Positions 1 through 21,856 of a stretch of DNA of 34,482 nucleotides are shown one piece after another. The notes beneath the pieces were generated by a model that searched no databases, was not told where the DNA came from, and worked only from the letters and a program-made list of their open reading frames with translations. The position numbers and the translations under genes are program-made. Origin of the DNA: Schoenoplectus triqueter (Eukaryota > Streptophyta > Magnoliopsida > Poales > Cyperaceae). Location of the stretch: positions 1 through 34,482 of the forward strand of contig CAXKVV010000003.1 of the NCBI GenBank assembly GCA_964058805.1. The letters are read 5' to 3'. Position 1 is the stretch's first letter, and each line of letters opens with the position of its first letter.

Positions 1-665
1 ATATGATCGGAAAATAATATGAACTAGAAAATTGTTAACACACTAAACTAGCCTGTTTGCCGGAGCTCAGGGAATAGGCATGGGTATAGAAATTAAACTG
101 AAAATCACTGTTCACGAAGGAAAAATAATAATTTACACCGAGTGAATTATTTTTTTCCCACGATAAATAGTGATTTGGGCTTTTCTACCTTCCTGATTAA
201 AACTTCAACAGGGGATTCTTGTAAATAAGAATCGGACTTGTAAAATAAGAATTTGATCATTATTTATAGGCTACATCAATTTTTTTTATCGCAATACCTC
301 CTAAAATCCTAATTAATTAAATATTTAAAAGTCAGACTTGATCCGCCCATCATAGGTTTGCCGAGAGCCCCTAGTTAGAAAGATAATTTAAATCATTAAA
401 TGCATAAATAAATAAGGTTTCTTATTATTAAATATAAAAGTTCTAATTAGAGGTGTCAGTCGATCATAATGATCGGATTATTATTATTTTATTATATTTT
501 CTTGATCCAACCCAATCAAGTCCAAATAAGTCATGTGTCGGCATGACACGACTCAAAGAAGCTAATTATGTATGAATCATATTTATTTATTTTTAAATAA
601 TAAAATATAATTATTATATAAATAATCTTAATTAATGTATACATAAACTTTAGTTAGTGCTAAAT
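1..665. other. AT-rich intergenic stretch, no gene seen
   Basis: No open frame with recognisable similarity was seen. The sequence is AT-rich and lies just outside the left target duplication of the MULE-type element at 675. Confidence 0.6.
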
Positions 666-674
666 CACAAAAAT

Positions 675-2149
675 AAAAGTCTGTTTTTGACCCTCAACTA
701 TTGTGTTTGATTCAAATTACTCCATAAACTATATTTTGGTTCAAACAAATCTTTGAACTCTTTGATTTGGTTCAAATTATTCGATAAACTCCTTCCGTTA
801 GATTTTACTGTTAATACATAACACAAATCACGTTTCTCTTAATTTCCTCCTCATCTTACGTTTTACTCCGCTCTTTTCTTCTCTCATGCTTTATGTTTTC
901 TAAAATTTGACACACTCTCTCTCTCTCTCTCTCTCTGGCCCCCACCCTCTCTCAAATTCAACCAGCTTCATTTCTCTTAACGAATTTCAGAAAAATGATA
1001 CATCTAATGATCAGAGATCTTTTGAAACATATTTTCATTGTCGATAGGGGTTTTCTTGTTTAAATCAGTGTAGGCACTAGACACCGCACTAATCATTGGT
1101 TTTCTTGTTTTCATCAGAGTAAGCACTAGGCACTAATCATGTACTATAATTTGATTATATTTAGTAGCAGTTAAATCTTTGTTTGACTGAATCAAGTTGT
1201 AATAAGATGATTTTTTATATGCATGCAAAATATCAGTTACAATAAAACCATATGTTTTAAATTAGAATCAAAATTTTACTATACTTGTTCCTAATTCGTT
1301 TGTAAATTTTGCTTTGAATAAAGAATCCAGTTCATTGGAATGTGGTTAATATGACATATGCTCTCAATCCATATATAAGCAGTTAACAAAAATTAGAATA
1401 TTCGAGATGGTGAACATCATTACCTAAACCTAATCATATTATATGCAAGCTTGGAGAAAAAAGGGGAATAATGCTAGGCAAATCAAGGTCTACTCGTCTA
1501 GGAGATCACCTCTCGCTCTCTTCAAGGGAATTGATCCAGAGACAAAGTTGAAAGGTGGACAAAAAGCTTGAGAAAGTAGCGATAGGAGGAGGGGTGCCTA
1601 ATGTGGGTGACGACCACGAAACACAATTGTTTCGTTAATCATTGTGTAAATAGAACGAAACAAAAAAAAATCGTTAACCGTTTTATTTAATAAACGAAAC
1701 AGAAATGATTTTCATCAACCGTTTCGTTTACCATGAAATGAAACGGAATACGAAATTTCGTGTATTTTATACTAAAATATTCTTAACGAAATGAAAAATA
1801 TTGTCTCGTTATTTGCACGAAATACAAAATAATTTTGTTAACCGTTTCGTTTAATAAACAAAATAAAAAATTATTTCATCAATCATTTCGTTTTCCATGA
1901 AAACGAAATAAAACACGGTCGAAACACATTTCGTTGACACCCCTGGATAGGAGGGTCTGTTTTTTTACGGGAGCAAGAACAAGAGAATAGAGCAGAGGAA
2001 AGAGAGACGGCCTATTTTCATTTTGATGGCGGAAACTAACGGAAGGATACATTGAACCAAATCAAAGAGTTCATGGGATTTGAACTAAAAAATAGTTTAG
2101 GGGGTAATTTGAAACAAACACAATAGTTGAGGGGCCAAAACAAACTTTT
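675..2149. mobile_element. Non-autonomous MULE-type DNA transposon, 1.48 kb
   Basis: The ends are long imperfect inverted repeats (about 675-802 and 2034-2149). Both begin AAAAGT(C/T)TGTTTT and share the motif CCTCAACTATTGTGTTTG. Flanking 9-mers are CACAAAAAT (666-674) and CAAAAAATT (2150-2158), matching at 7 of 9 positions, which fits a decayed 9-bp Mutator-type target duplication. No transposase frame is visible. The interior has a (CT)n tract (913-936), a local duplication of about 45 bp near 1048-1140 and the nested hAT element at 1589-1945. The inverted repeats are clear; MULE membership is inferred from TIR length and 9-bp spacing. Confidence 0.72.
1589..1945. mobile_element. Non-autonomous hAT-type element nested in the MULE
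   Basis: This 357-bp element is flanked by a perfect 8-bp direct repeat, GATAGGAG, at 1581-1588 and 1946-1953. Its termini are GAGGGGTG and CACCCCTG, close to the common hAT end CAGGGGTG. The interior is rich in repeated ACGAAACG/CGTTTCGT motifs on both strands. There is no coding capacity. The insertion splits the interior of the 675-2149 element and is therefore younger than it. Confidence 0.82.
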
Positions 2150-2317
2150 CAAAAAATTAAACGGGTCAAATCGAGTTGACCCTATTTTATCTAATATGTT
2201 GTACGAATGCATTCGTTTGATCGTCGTGATTAGTGTCATGGGTCAAGTAAGGTAGGACACACTATTTTAGTTGATCATACTTTATTTGACCTATGACGAT
2301 CCAAATGAGCTGAAATT

Positions 2318-2952
2318 AAATGGGTATAGAGTTTGCTAATTTAATGATTTCTGCACTATTTAATACTAGCAATTTTTGAATTTAAAAACTAGCAAAAAGA
2401 TTTAAAAATATGAGTTTGGCTACGATGCTACATGTAGCACGGATGACCCGTGTGCTACGGACTATTTTTCTATTTTCAAAGTTTAAATGGTTGATCTGAC
2501 CGGTCAAAATGTTTTTCATATGAAAATCTAGTTGGAGACCAAATTTTATATTTTTTAGAATTTTTTTACTATTTTTTAAGATAGCTAAAAATGACTCCTT
2601 TTAAATGACTCATAATAATTAAATCAAGTAATTTTCTAGCTATTTTAAAAAATAGTAAAAGAAATTTAAAAATATAAAATTTGATCTCCAACTAGATTTT
2701 CATATGAAAAATATTTGACCGGTCGGATCGACCATTTAAACTTTGAAGACGGAGAAATGTTCCGTAGCACACGGGCCATCCGTGCTACGCGTAGCACCGT
2801 AGCCAAACTCTAAAAATATATATAATTTGATTTTCAAAGATATTTCAATATGAAAATCATATTCAACGATTTGAATTGACCGTTTGGAGTTTCAAATTGA
2901 AGATATAGATGCGAAATACAGAAAGCTTTGTGCTTCAAGAAGCGCCATAACC
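2318..2952. mobile_element. Truncated foldback MITE copy, split by a later insertion
   Basis: Segments 2318-2411 and 2820-2952 together resemble the right portion of the foldback element at 2980-3270. Shared tracts include GGGTA-AGTTTGCT, AATGATTTCTGCAC, TTTCAATATGAAAATCAT and the ending GAAGC--ATAACC. The copy lacks a matching left end and is interrupted by the complete element at 2412-2810. Boundaries are approximate. Confidence 0.6.
2412..2810. mobile_element. Foldback MULE-type MITE with perfect 9-bp target duplication
   Basis: This 399-bp element is nearly palindromic over its whole length. It starts GAGTTTGGCTAC and ends GTAGCCAAACTC. It is flanked by identical 9-mers TAAAAATAT at 2403-2411 and 2811-2819, the duplication size of Mutator-like elements. 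Both arms carry CATATGAAAA and a GACCGGTC block. There is no coding capacity. It sits inside an older MITE copy (2318-2952). Confidence 0.88.
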
Positions 2953-2963
2953 CCCCCCCCCCC
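2951..2963. repeat. Poly-C tract followed by CT/TA repeats
   Basis: Thirteen consecutive C residues are followed by a short (CT)n(TA)n tract to about 2980. The tract lies exactly at the junction of two foldback MITEs. Confidence 0.9.
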
Positions 2964-2979
2964 TCTCTATATATATATA

Positions 2980-3270
2980 GAGTGAGGCAATGGTGCTTCG
3001 CGAAACACAAAACCTTTCGTGTTTTGCGTCCGTATTTCGAATGGGTACATAGTTTGCTGATCTAATGATTTCTGCACCATCCAAAACTAACGATTTTGCA
3101 CCCATCTAAAAAATAGCAAAAAATTCAAAAAATATATAAATTTTAATCTCCAAAAATATTTCAATATGAAAATCATGTTCAACGGTTTAGATTGGTCATT
3201 TGAACTTTCAAATTCGAGATATGAACGCGAAAAACAGGAGATTTTGTGCTTCATGAAGCACTATAACCTC
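2980..3270. mobile_element. Foldback MITE, GAGT...ATGGTGCTTCGC family
   Basis: The left arm begins GAGTGAGGCAATGGTGCTTCG. The right arm ends GAAGCACTATAACCTC, its approximate inverse, and internal tracts also pair. No clear target duplication was seen. The right end runs into a (CT)n(TA)n microsatellite. Its termini resemble those of the elements at 2412, 3303, 5094 and 17442. Confidence 0.65.
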
Positions 3271-3302
3271 TATCTCTCTCTCTCTCTCTATATATATATA
3301 TA

Positions 3303-3698
3303 GGTTATAGTGTTTTGCAAAGCACAAAAGCGTTGTGTATTGTACGCTCTATTTTTAATTTTAAGTCAGAAATGATCAATCCAAACCGCTCAATCTAATC
3401 TCCACTTAAAAATATATTAGTAAACCAAAATTTATATTTTTTGAAATTTATTTGTTATTTTTTTGGATAGAAGGAAAACCGTCATTTTTGAATGAACCAG
3501 AATTCTCAGATCAAGTCATTTTCTCCTCATCAGGAAAAATAGCAAAAAAATCTAAAAAATATAAAATTTTGTTTACTAATAGATTTTTATATGAAGATTA
3601 AATTGAACGGTTCAGATCGATTATTTCTGATTTGAAATTAAAAATAGAGCACAAAGTATACAACGCCTTTATAATTTGCAAAGCACCATAGTCAGACT
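3303..3698. mobile_element. Foldback MITE, same subfamily as 17442-17846
   Basis: The left end is GGTTATAGTGTTTTGCAAAGC and the right end is TTTGCAAAGCACCATAGTCAGAC. The arms are inverse over most of the length, with CGTTGTGTA and GCTCTATTTTTAATTT near the ends. A closely similar copy lies at 17442-17846, sharing TCAGAAATGATC, CCAAACCGCTCAATCTAATC and GAACCAGAATTCT tracts. No target duplication was found; both flanks are TA/CT microsatellite. Confidence 0.72.
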
Positions 3699-4156
3699 AT
3701 ATATATATATATTAAACCTCATGACATACGCAAAAGTCCCTCTTTTCTAGGATAAGGATTGTATATCTTTTAAGTAAAAAGGGAAGAAATTAGAGATTAA
3801 TTTTTAGGATAAACGGCATTTATATTCTTTTTTAGAGTGTATCAATATCTCGATCTCTGTATTTCAATTACAAAATGCCAACATTGCCAAGCAATTGGAA
3901 TCTGTTCAGTATAGAAGTATTGATATAAATGATACCTCTGTATATTACATGGTCTCGCAGCTTCTATCAGTTCGCGAAAAAAAAAACAATTACAAGAAAA
4001 ATATACAAAACAATTTGTTAAAGGAGCAAAAGAAAATCTCAAAAGGGTGCAATTATAGGCTGTCTCACCATCCCGTTGAAGACAAATATCTCAAGGGTTC
4101 TTGGTTCAAAGAATAAACAGTTCAAATTAGAATGAAGGAACAAAGAGTGATAGCAG
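3699..4156. other. Intergenic / downstream flank of the MAP kinase gene
   Basis: Short open frames exist on both strands but show no recognisable family. The stretch lies downstream of the kinase stop codon on the minus strand and separates it from the MITE cluster. Confidence 0.5.
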
Positions 4157-4162
4157 TTTATT
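4157..4162 (-). terminator. Candidate poly(A) signal of the MAP kinase gene
   Basis: The plus-strand TTTATT reads AATAAA on the minus strand, about 77 nt downstream of the kinase stop codon. This is a reasonable position for a plant near-upstream element. The hexamer is common in AT-rich DNA. Confidence 0.4.
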
Positions 4163-4238
4163 ATGGCAAATCACATCCTTGTATAAATTTCTTGTTTTCC
4201 TAGAGCTTTTCATAGTCACCTGTTCAAACATGTTAACA

Positions 4239-15352
<11,114 letters not shown>

Positions 15353-15954
15353 AAAAAGGGAAGAGCTGAGAGGTGAGCTGGGGATCTCATTGGGACTTGC
15401 CTGGATTAGTAGCACCTCCTTCCTATATTGACCCTATCGCTCTCTCTCTCACCCTTTTTCTCTCTTTATTCTCTTTCTCTATGGTGTGTTTGGGGACTTC
15501 GTGCAATGCGCGCGAGGTTTAAGAGATGATGTTCTTCATCGTGACTTCGTTTTGAATGATTTGAGCTTTATCTAATGCACGTTCAAGTTGATGTTGGTTG
15601 ACTTTTGTGTATGTGCGAATTCGATCCGGAATAAATTCTGAAGTTACCCTGAGCATCTGAGGTAATAGCAAATCTGAGATAATGATCACTTCTCGGGCTT
15701 TTTTAAATAAAGTTTAAAACTTTTTCCTACCCAGAATATAGTGGAAGCGGAATTCCAACGCATATCAGATCCAATTTTAATCTAAAAGATGAAATTAGTA
15801 AATGAATCAAGATTTAAATAAAAATTCGCTTGGACGCTTCAATATTCAATAATCACGTACAATATCATATTTAATAATTAATCTAACAATTCTAGGTTAG
15901 AGTTTTAAATGAGCCGAGTTTAATCCAGATGAGTTCAAGTTCAGTTTATAAAAA
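15353..15954 (-). promoter_or_regulatory. 5' UTR and promoter flank of the MAP kinase gene
   Basis: Read on the minus strand, the 130 bases before the ATG are GA-rich (AGAGAGAG around 15440-15480), typical of plant 5' leaders. No convincing TATA box was identified. Beyond about 15500 the sequence turns AT-rich with no recognised element until the Helitron. Confidence 0.45.
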
Positions 15955-16421
15955 CTAGCTATATACCCGCGCGTTGCAGCAGACTTTTTTATTTAAACAT
16001 TAAAACATTATAAGATAAAAAAATTCACATTTATCTAATATTAAATTATAAATTCACCAAATTATAGAAAACCTATAATAAAGACTATATTTAATCTTGA
16101 TGAGATTTTTGCACAATATGAGTTAATGATTCATAATTTTTATGGCAAGAAAAGTAAATTATTCTAACATATATTATCACCATTAATTTCTTACCAAATA
16201 TGCACAAAGTTGCTAAATAAAAAAATAATAGTATGGAAATAATAATATATAAGGGAAAGAAATGGAGAGAAAAGGTGGATCAATGGACGCGATCACATAC
16301 GTTCGATCAATCAAAAATAAATATCATCCGTCTAATTGAGAGATAAAATGGGTATAATAAAAAATTACCATGATAAAAAATGGACCCTCCAATTCTTAGA
16401 TGCTTTATATAATAGTATAGA
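15955..16421 (-). mobile_element. Short non-autonomous Helitron
   Basis: Read on the minus strand, the element starts TCTATACTATTATATAAAGC and ends CGCGCGGGTATATAGCTAG. The ends are therefore TC and CTAG (CTRR). It lies between A (16422) and T (15954) on that strand, the Helitron A|T target with no duplication. A GC-rich partial hairpin (GCAACGCGCGGG) sits just before the 3' CTAG, as expected, though it is degraded. There is no coding capacity in 467 bp. Confidence 0.85.
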
Positions 16422-17441
16422 TATGAATCGAGTCGAGATAGTTTATGAGATGTTTACGAACTGAAAAATAAAACTTGAACTCAATTTATTATAATTCGTA
16501 CTAGCTCATGAGTAGATGTGCATTGACGAATACTGTAATTAGGTTTGGAGAGCAAAAGAAAAAGACTAAAAGTTATTGTTAAAATCTAGATTTAGCTTAA
16601 ATCCGACTTATAAAAATACGAGTCGATTTTAAGCTGATAACGATTGAGTTATTTATGAAATAAATTAAAAGCCGATCCTGAATCAGCTACAACAACCTAC
16701 GAGCTATGAATTTTTTGTGTAGCTCTAACCAAACAGTTATTTTGACCCATTATATCAAAATTTGGTCTTACGAGCGTTGAAATTCCTCTCCCCTTATATA
16801 AATGCATGATTAATTTAGTGGTCAAATACTTGAATTATTTTTTAAAGAACAGACATTTAAATCCCCTGACTGTTCTTTTTTTTTAGAAAAATTAAAATGA
16901 GCACTTACTTATCCACCTTAAAAGGGAAATTCCTCTTTTCTTTTATAAGAACATGTTTTTATTAAAAAAAACTTTTTTCGAACATTTAACGACACTATAC
17001 ATTTGCAAATATGTACTTTTCTTAATATCGAGATGCATGGGTTTATGCTTTGGTTGTCCATCAAATATCCTAATATGTACTTAATTATATATGTAGTGTT
17101 CGAATAATATATTCCGGAATAATTTATTTTCATAATACAATAATATTATATTAAATTACTTTTTGAGTAAAGATGAAAATTTAAGCTACTCATTTTTAAA
17201 AATATTATATTTAATTATTAATGCCAAACTCATATTTGTTGGTGAAAAACTTGTGCAAGGTTAACTCTTTGAAAAAAATGTTTGCAATGTAAAAGATTAA
17301 CCCTTTTGGAGGAAAAAATAAAATCGTATGTACTATATGATGGTAATAAAATTTAGACGAATTTTCATATAATATATGATAATTAAATTTTAAAAATATC
17401 AAAAGATGTTGTGTACTTTGCGCTCTATCTTAATATATATA
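16422..17441. other. AT-rich intergenic stretch
   Basis: No supported gene. A fragment GTTGTGTACTTTGCGCTCTAT at 17408-17428 duplicates part of the adjacent MITE's left arm and looks like a truncated copy. Confidence 0.55.
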
Positions 17442-17841
17442 TAATTAGACTATGGTTCTTTGCAAAGCACAAAAGTGTTGTGTACTTTGCGCTCTATTTT
17501 TAATTTTAAGTCAGAAATGATCGATCCAAACCGCTCAATCTAATCTCCATATCAAAATCTATTAGTAAACCAAATTTTATATTTTTTTTAGAATTTATTT
17601 ACTATTTTTTTTATAGGGGGGAAACCTTCATTTTTGGATGAACCAGAATTCTTAGATCAAGTCATTCTCTCCCCATCAGAAATAATAGCAAAAAATTCTA
17701 AAAAAATATAAAATTTGGTTTATTAATAGATTTTTATATGAAGATTAGATTGAACGGTTTAGATAAATTATTTCTGACTTGAAATTAAAAATAGAGCGCA
17801 AAACACACAACGCCTCTGTGTTTTGCAAAGCACCATAGTCG

Positions 17842-17846
<5 letters not shown>
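17442..17846. mobile_element. Foldback MITE, second copy of the 3303-3698 subfamily
   Basis: The left arm has TTAGACTATGGTTCTTTGCAAAG and the right arm ends CTTTGCAAAGCACC, then ATAGTCGGACTC, so the inferred terminus is GAGTC-GACTATGGTGC. The two arms pair, and the internal blocks match the copy at 3303-3698. The right end merges into a CT microsatellite. Confidence 0.75.

Positions 17847-17897
<51 letters not shown>
17843..17897. repeat. (CT)n(TA)n compound microsatellite at a MITE end
   Basis: About 15 CT units are followed by about 12 TA units, beginning within the terminal GGACTC of the MITE. Confidence 0.92.
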
Positions 17898-17904
<7 letters not shown>

Positions 17905-19310
17905 CACAGATTTTATATTTCGGGTTTCTTTGTCATTGCATGTCATCGCATCATAGCGAATTTTTAAAAGAGATGCATTAAACTATTAATTTAATTACAA
18001 ATAGATAATTAATGCATTTAGAAAGTCAGTATCGGTATTTGGGTCCAGTCTAGGAAAGAAGATCAAATCTTAAGCCTGAATCTAAATCTGTACTGAATAA
18101 TTTTTAAAATTTCTCACGTTTCCACGGTGGTTGTGGGATCCAGGTACACTAGTGCGGGATTTATTTTGAAGAGAGAGTGTTAGGTGCAGTCATGCGTGAT
18201 GATAGAGATGTTTCGCCACATCCGTATGTTAGCAGGTTAGTCGATTATGATCCATCTGGTTTTGAGTTTTATTTCTTTCTTTTGGGTTTTTATTTGAGAG
18301 ATTTTACTGCCTATTCCGATGGAGCTAGCCCCGCCGATGCAGGCGTTGTATTCTATTTCGTTACTCTAAACTGTATATTATTTTTGTATTATTATTATTA
18401 TTTAATTTGTTTATTCAGTATTTGATTTATTTTATTCATTTAGCCTTTCGTACGCACGTCTCGTTGTGCGTACGTGGCGCGATTAATCACGCTCTAATCT
18501 GTTTTAATTATTCTGGGGTGTGATATTTTTTGTGATGTGATAGATTATAATAAAAATATTAAAGTCTTTGTTAAATTCATAACATACCTGCTACATAAAA
18601 AGTTATACAATTGATGATATTTCTTTCCTAAAAGATAATTTTTTGCCAGAGAATTTGTCAAATTTAAAATCTAATTATATATTTAAAAAAATTATGATTA
18701 TTGTATAAATACAATTGATTAATTATATTTACTTCTTATTTTATTTATTATCATATTTTATATTGAGATAGAATGATTTTTTTAAAATTTTAATATAGAA
18801 AAATTATAATATAAAAATCATCCATAGCAAAGTACAGACAATATACTAATTATAAATTGTTTATACGTTGTTTGTCCCAACATAAATTATCTTTATTTCC
18901 AAGTAATGACAAAAACCAAAACCCAGCACTAACTATAAAGTATCAACTGAAAACAGATGGCTGAACTTAAATCATTGCTACCTATTAAAGAAGAAAGTAT
19001 TTTAAGTTTCCAATTTTGATCGCTACAACTATTGTAGAAAACGGGAAGAATAAAAAGGAATGCCTTGTGATGTGTTATCATGATCCTATACTTTAAGTGG
19101 TATGATTTTAATATGTTATATTTTTTTCAAAAAAATAATAATAATAAGCGATGTGCGACCCAGTTATGTGCTTTATAATGGCTGCCTCTTAATATTAAGA
19201 AGCTGATGATCGCGGACCGATACTTTCTCTCGTAAAATGCTTCATTTCTCCGACCATGCACCCCTTATTATCTGCCACATTCACGGGTACTTTTGTTTTC
19301 CTCTTTTATA
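17898..19310. other. AT-rich intergenic stretch with a possible LTR relic
   Basis: No supported gene. Bases about 18120-18530 are less AT-rich than their surroundings and end near TCTGGGGTGTGATA, which resembles the end of some Ty3/gypsy LTRs. No partner repeat, primer site or target duplication was found. An open frame at 18177-18425 has no recognisable protein. Confidence 0.35.
18449..18474. other. Perfect 9-bp stem-loop
   Basis: CGTACGCAC and GTGCGTACG pair perfectly around an 8-base loop. It is CpG-rich in an otherwise AT-rich region. Function unknown. Confidence 0.7.
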
Positions 19311-19712
19311 ACACTAAGGAGGGTTCGTGTTGTGTTTCAATCTTTTAAATTTTTAATAATTTAAAATCTTAAAACTGAAGTATCAAAATAAAACTATCAA
19401 ATTTTATTTAGGTCATTTTTATTTATGTTTAGATTAAAAATTATGACGTTTGAATATTATTTTATTTGACAACAAAACTTATGAAAATTAATATAATTAA
19501 TTTCTGAACATTGATTTTATAATTTATTGATTTATATAAAATGAACATGAAAAATAAATGAATTTTTATATGTAAAAAGAAAATATAATATAGATCAAAT
19601 CTAAAAGTTTTATTTTGATATTTCAGTTATAAATTTTGAGCTATTAAAAATTTAAAAAGTTTAATATGATTGAGTCACAAAAAAATCATGACATTTAAAC
19701 CCTCTTTAACAT
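19311..19712. mobile_element. Foldback element of unassigned family
   Basis: The left arm starts ACACTAAGGAGGGTT and the right arm ends AACCCTCTTTAACAT. Longer internal tracts such as AAATTTTTAATA and TATCAAAATAAAACT pair with their inverses. It is about 400 bp with no coding capacity. No target duplication was identified. Confidence 0.6.
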
Positions 19713-21856
19713 TTATTTTCCCCTCATTTCACTCCTCTCCTCTTTAAGACGGTAGGCCTACAGATAAAATGTGACTCCCACCTAGGAGGTGAATGAAATG
19801 AAAAGAGCAAAACAAATGACATTCAAAATTATGTTTTCTTTTACAAATAGTCTGGACAATCATAAATGAAATAACAATTTGTAAATAGAGAGTGCAAAGG
19901 TCATTATTATAGTTTAAAGTATATTGATTGGTAACAAAATATTATAATATTAATCATTATGTATCCTAATGAAAATCATAAAACAAAATCACAATTGCAA
20001 ATTCTATTTATGCATTAACTAATAACGACGTCGAAATGAAACTAAAATTATCACATAAATAGGAATGTGTTCAATCCTGAAGTCTATTTAGTAACCACGA
20101 AATAATTGCTCGTTTAACGCTATAAGCTCTGCCAACATGAAATGTAAAAAAATAAATCTATATTATGTTATAAACTCAGCCGCTATTTTTTTGCAACCCA
20201 TCAACAATGAAGCGGGTTAGTGGTGCCATAACATATCATGGTTTTTTAAGCTGAGGAAATGGGAGATCGTTAACAAATCCAAATGGAAAATCGGTCAAAT
20301 GATTCCGACTGCTAGATAAGAAGAATAGGTGCAGAACATGCACACTTGACTGGTATCTTCATTCGTTCTGTTTAATTACTTAATAAATATCCTTTTAATA
20401 AGAGACTCATTCCTGTGTCATGGGCCTCCTGACATGAAATTCTTTTTTAAAAAAAAAATCGTAAATAGATTACCAAATAGGCAATTACAAGAGTACTTAA
20501 TATTTTAAATAGTTTGTGACTGTTATTATTTTTTTTAAATAGTGATATTTCATCTGTTTCACGAAGAAATATATGTTCTGATACCACAACCGATACCTGA
20601 GCTTAAGCCTACTAACGATAAGTGTTCAGAGCTATCTTGAATTACAATAAACAACTAAATAAATATTAACCACCTCCCGGCTACGGATTTCAAAATAACA
20701 AAATCAAAGTATTTCTTAAGAAACAGTTTACTTCTCCAATTAACACATAGATTCTCATAATCAAGAATTAAAAACATCACAACTAGATACAATGTATCAT
20801 TCTAATCTTCTATCACCCAAGATCTCCAGACGCCTGTGACTGTTATGACTTATGCAGTCTAATAAACCCCAAACGAATTTCACTGCAGTTATATTGCAAT
20901 TCTTCCTTGGATTCTAAGTGGTGGTCAGAAACATCGTGCAACATCCATTTGTATTAAAAGATATTTTGAGCGATCACAATTTCACAAAACCTACGGAAAC
21001 GTACAAAATGACTATAAAAATATGTAAACGGGTGATTCACCATAAAAAATGCATATCCGGCCCTTTAATTGCATTGATAAATTGATGGGCCCACGATTGG
21101 TTTACTTCCTGGATTGGCCCGTGTTAGGCCCAATTACAACCAGGAAATAGCGGAGAACATGAATAAAAAGATCCCCGACTGTATTATGACGATGATAATG
21201 ATGATTATTATTATTATTATATAAATCATATTATTACTGTTTATATTACTTATATTGTATTATTATTTATCAAATCATCGTAATTTTAACTATATGATTA
21301 TTCAACACCGTCAATAAATCCTTATAATTAATATTGTGCTTTTATACATTTTTTACTATTTGTTTTTCAAAAAGTTTTTTTCTGATTTTTTATCTATTAA
21401 TACATAAAATATGCCATTTTGATGCACATTTTTTAAATAAGTTATTGTAGTGTTGAGAACCAGTTTTATTTTAGTGGCAAAAATAATACTTTTTGTGGAA
21501 AATTATAAGTTCGAAACTTGAATAAGTCTTATTTTATGAATATTTATATTTAGGTAGGTTAGACTCCCATTTGTTTTTTAAAAATGTTGGAGTGTTACAT
21601 AAATTTAGGTTCGATGTGTGCAATTTGTGCATAGACACCTCCTTTTAATTTGTTTTATAAGCGGAGTGCTTTGGTAACTTCTAAAACAAAGAAAGTAATT
21701 AAAGAATTTGCATGGTAGTGGAGAAGAAGAAAGCACGTTGATTAATTAAGCTAACCTATACGCCCATTCTTCTCAAACATTTTTCTTCATTAGACTTGGT
21801 GCTGATATTGTTCAAGTCCTTATACCTTGATCTTGGATCAGGGCATAGACGGACTA
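19713..21856. other. Intergenic, possible distal promoter of the next gene
   Basis: No supported gene. At 21089-21131 there are GGGCCCA, TTGGCCCG and TTAGGCCCAATT, which resemble site-II-type (TGGGCC) promoter elements about 730-770 bp before the next ATG. ATT/TTA simple repeats lie at about 21190-21270. A TTTATAAG at about 21655 is a possible TATA box. Confidence 0.35.

Noticed and set aside
18177..18425. 82-codon open frame
   Set aside because: Low-complexity, Phe/Tyr-rich ending, no homolog recognised, and in a probable repeat relic.
20577..20587. TCTGATACCA, which reads as a primer-binding-like TGGTATCAGA on the minus strand
   Set aside because: No LTR end (CA) next to it and no retroelement coding or second LTR around it; a match of this length can occur by chance.
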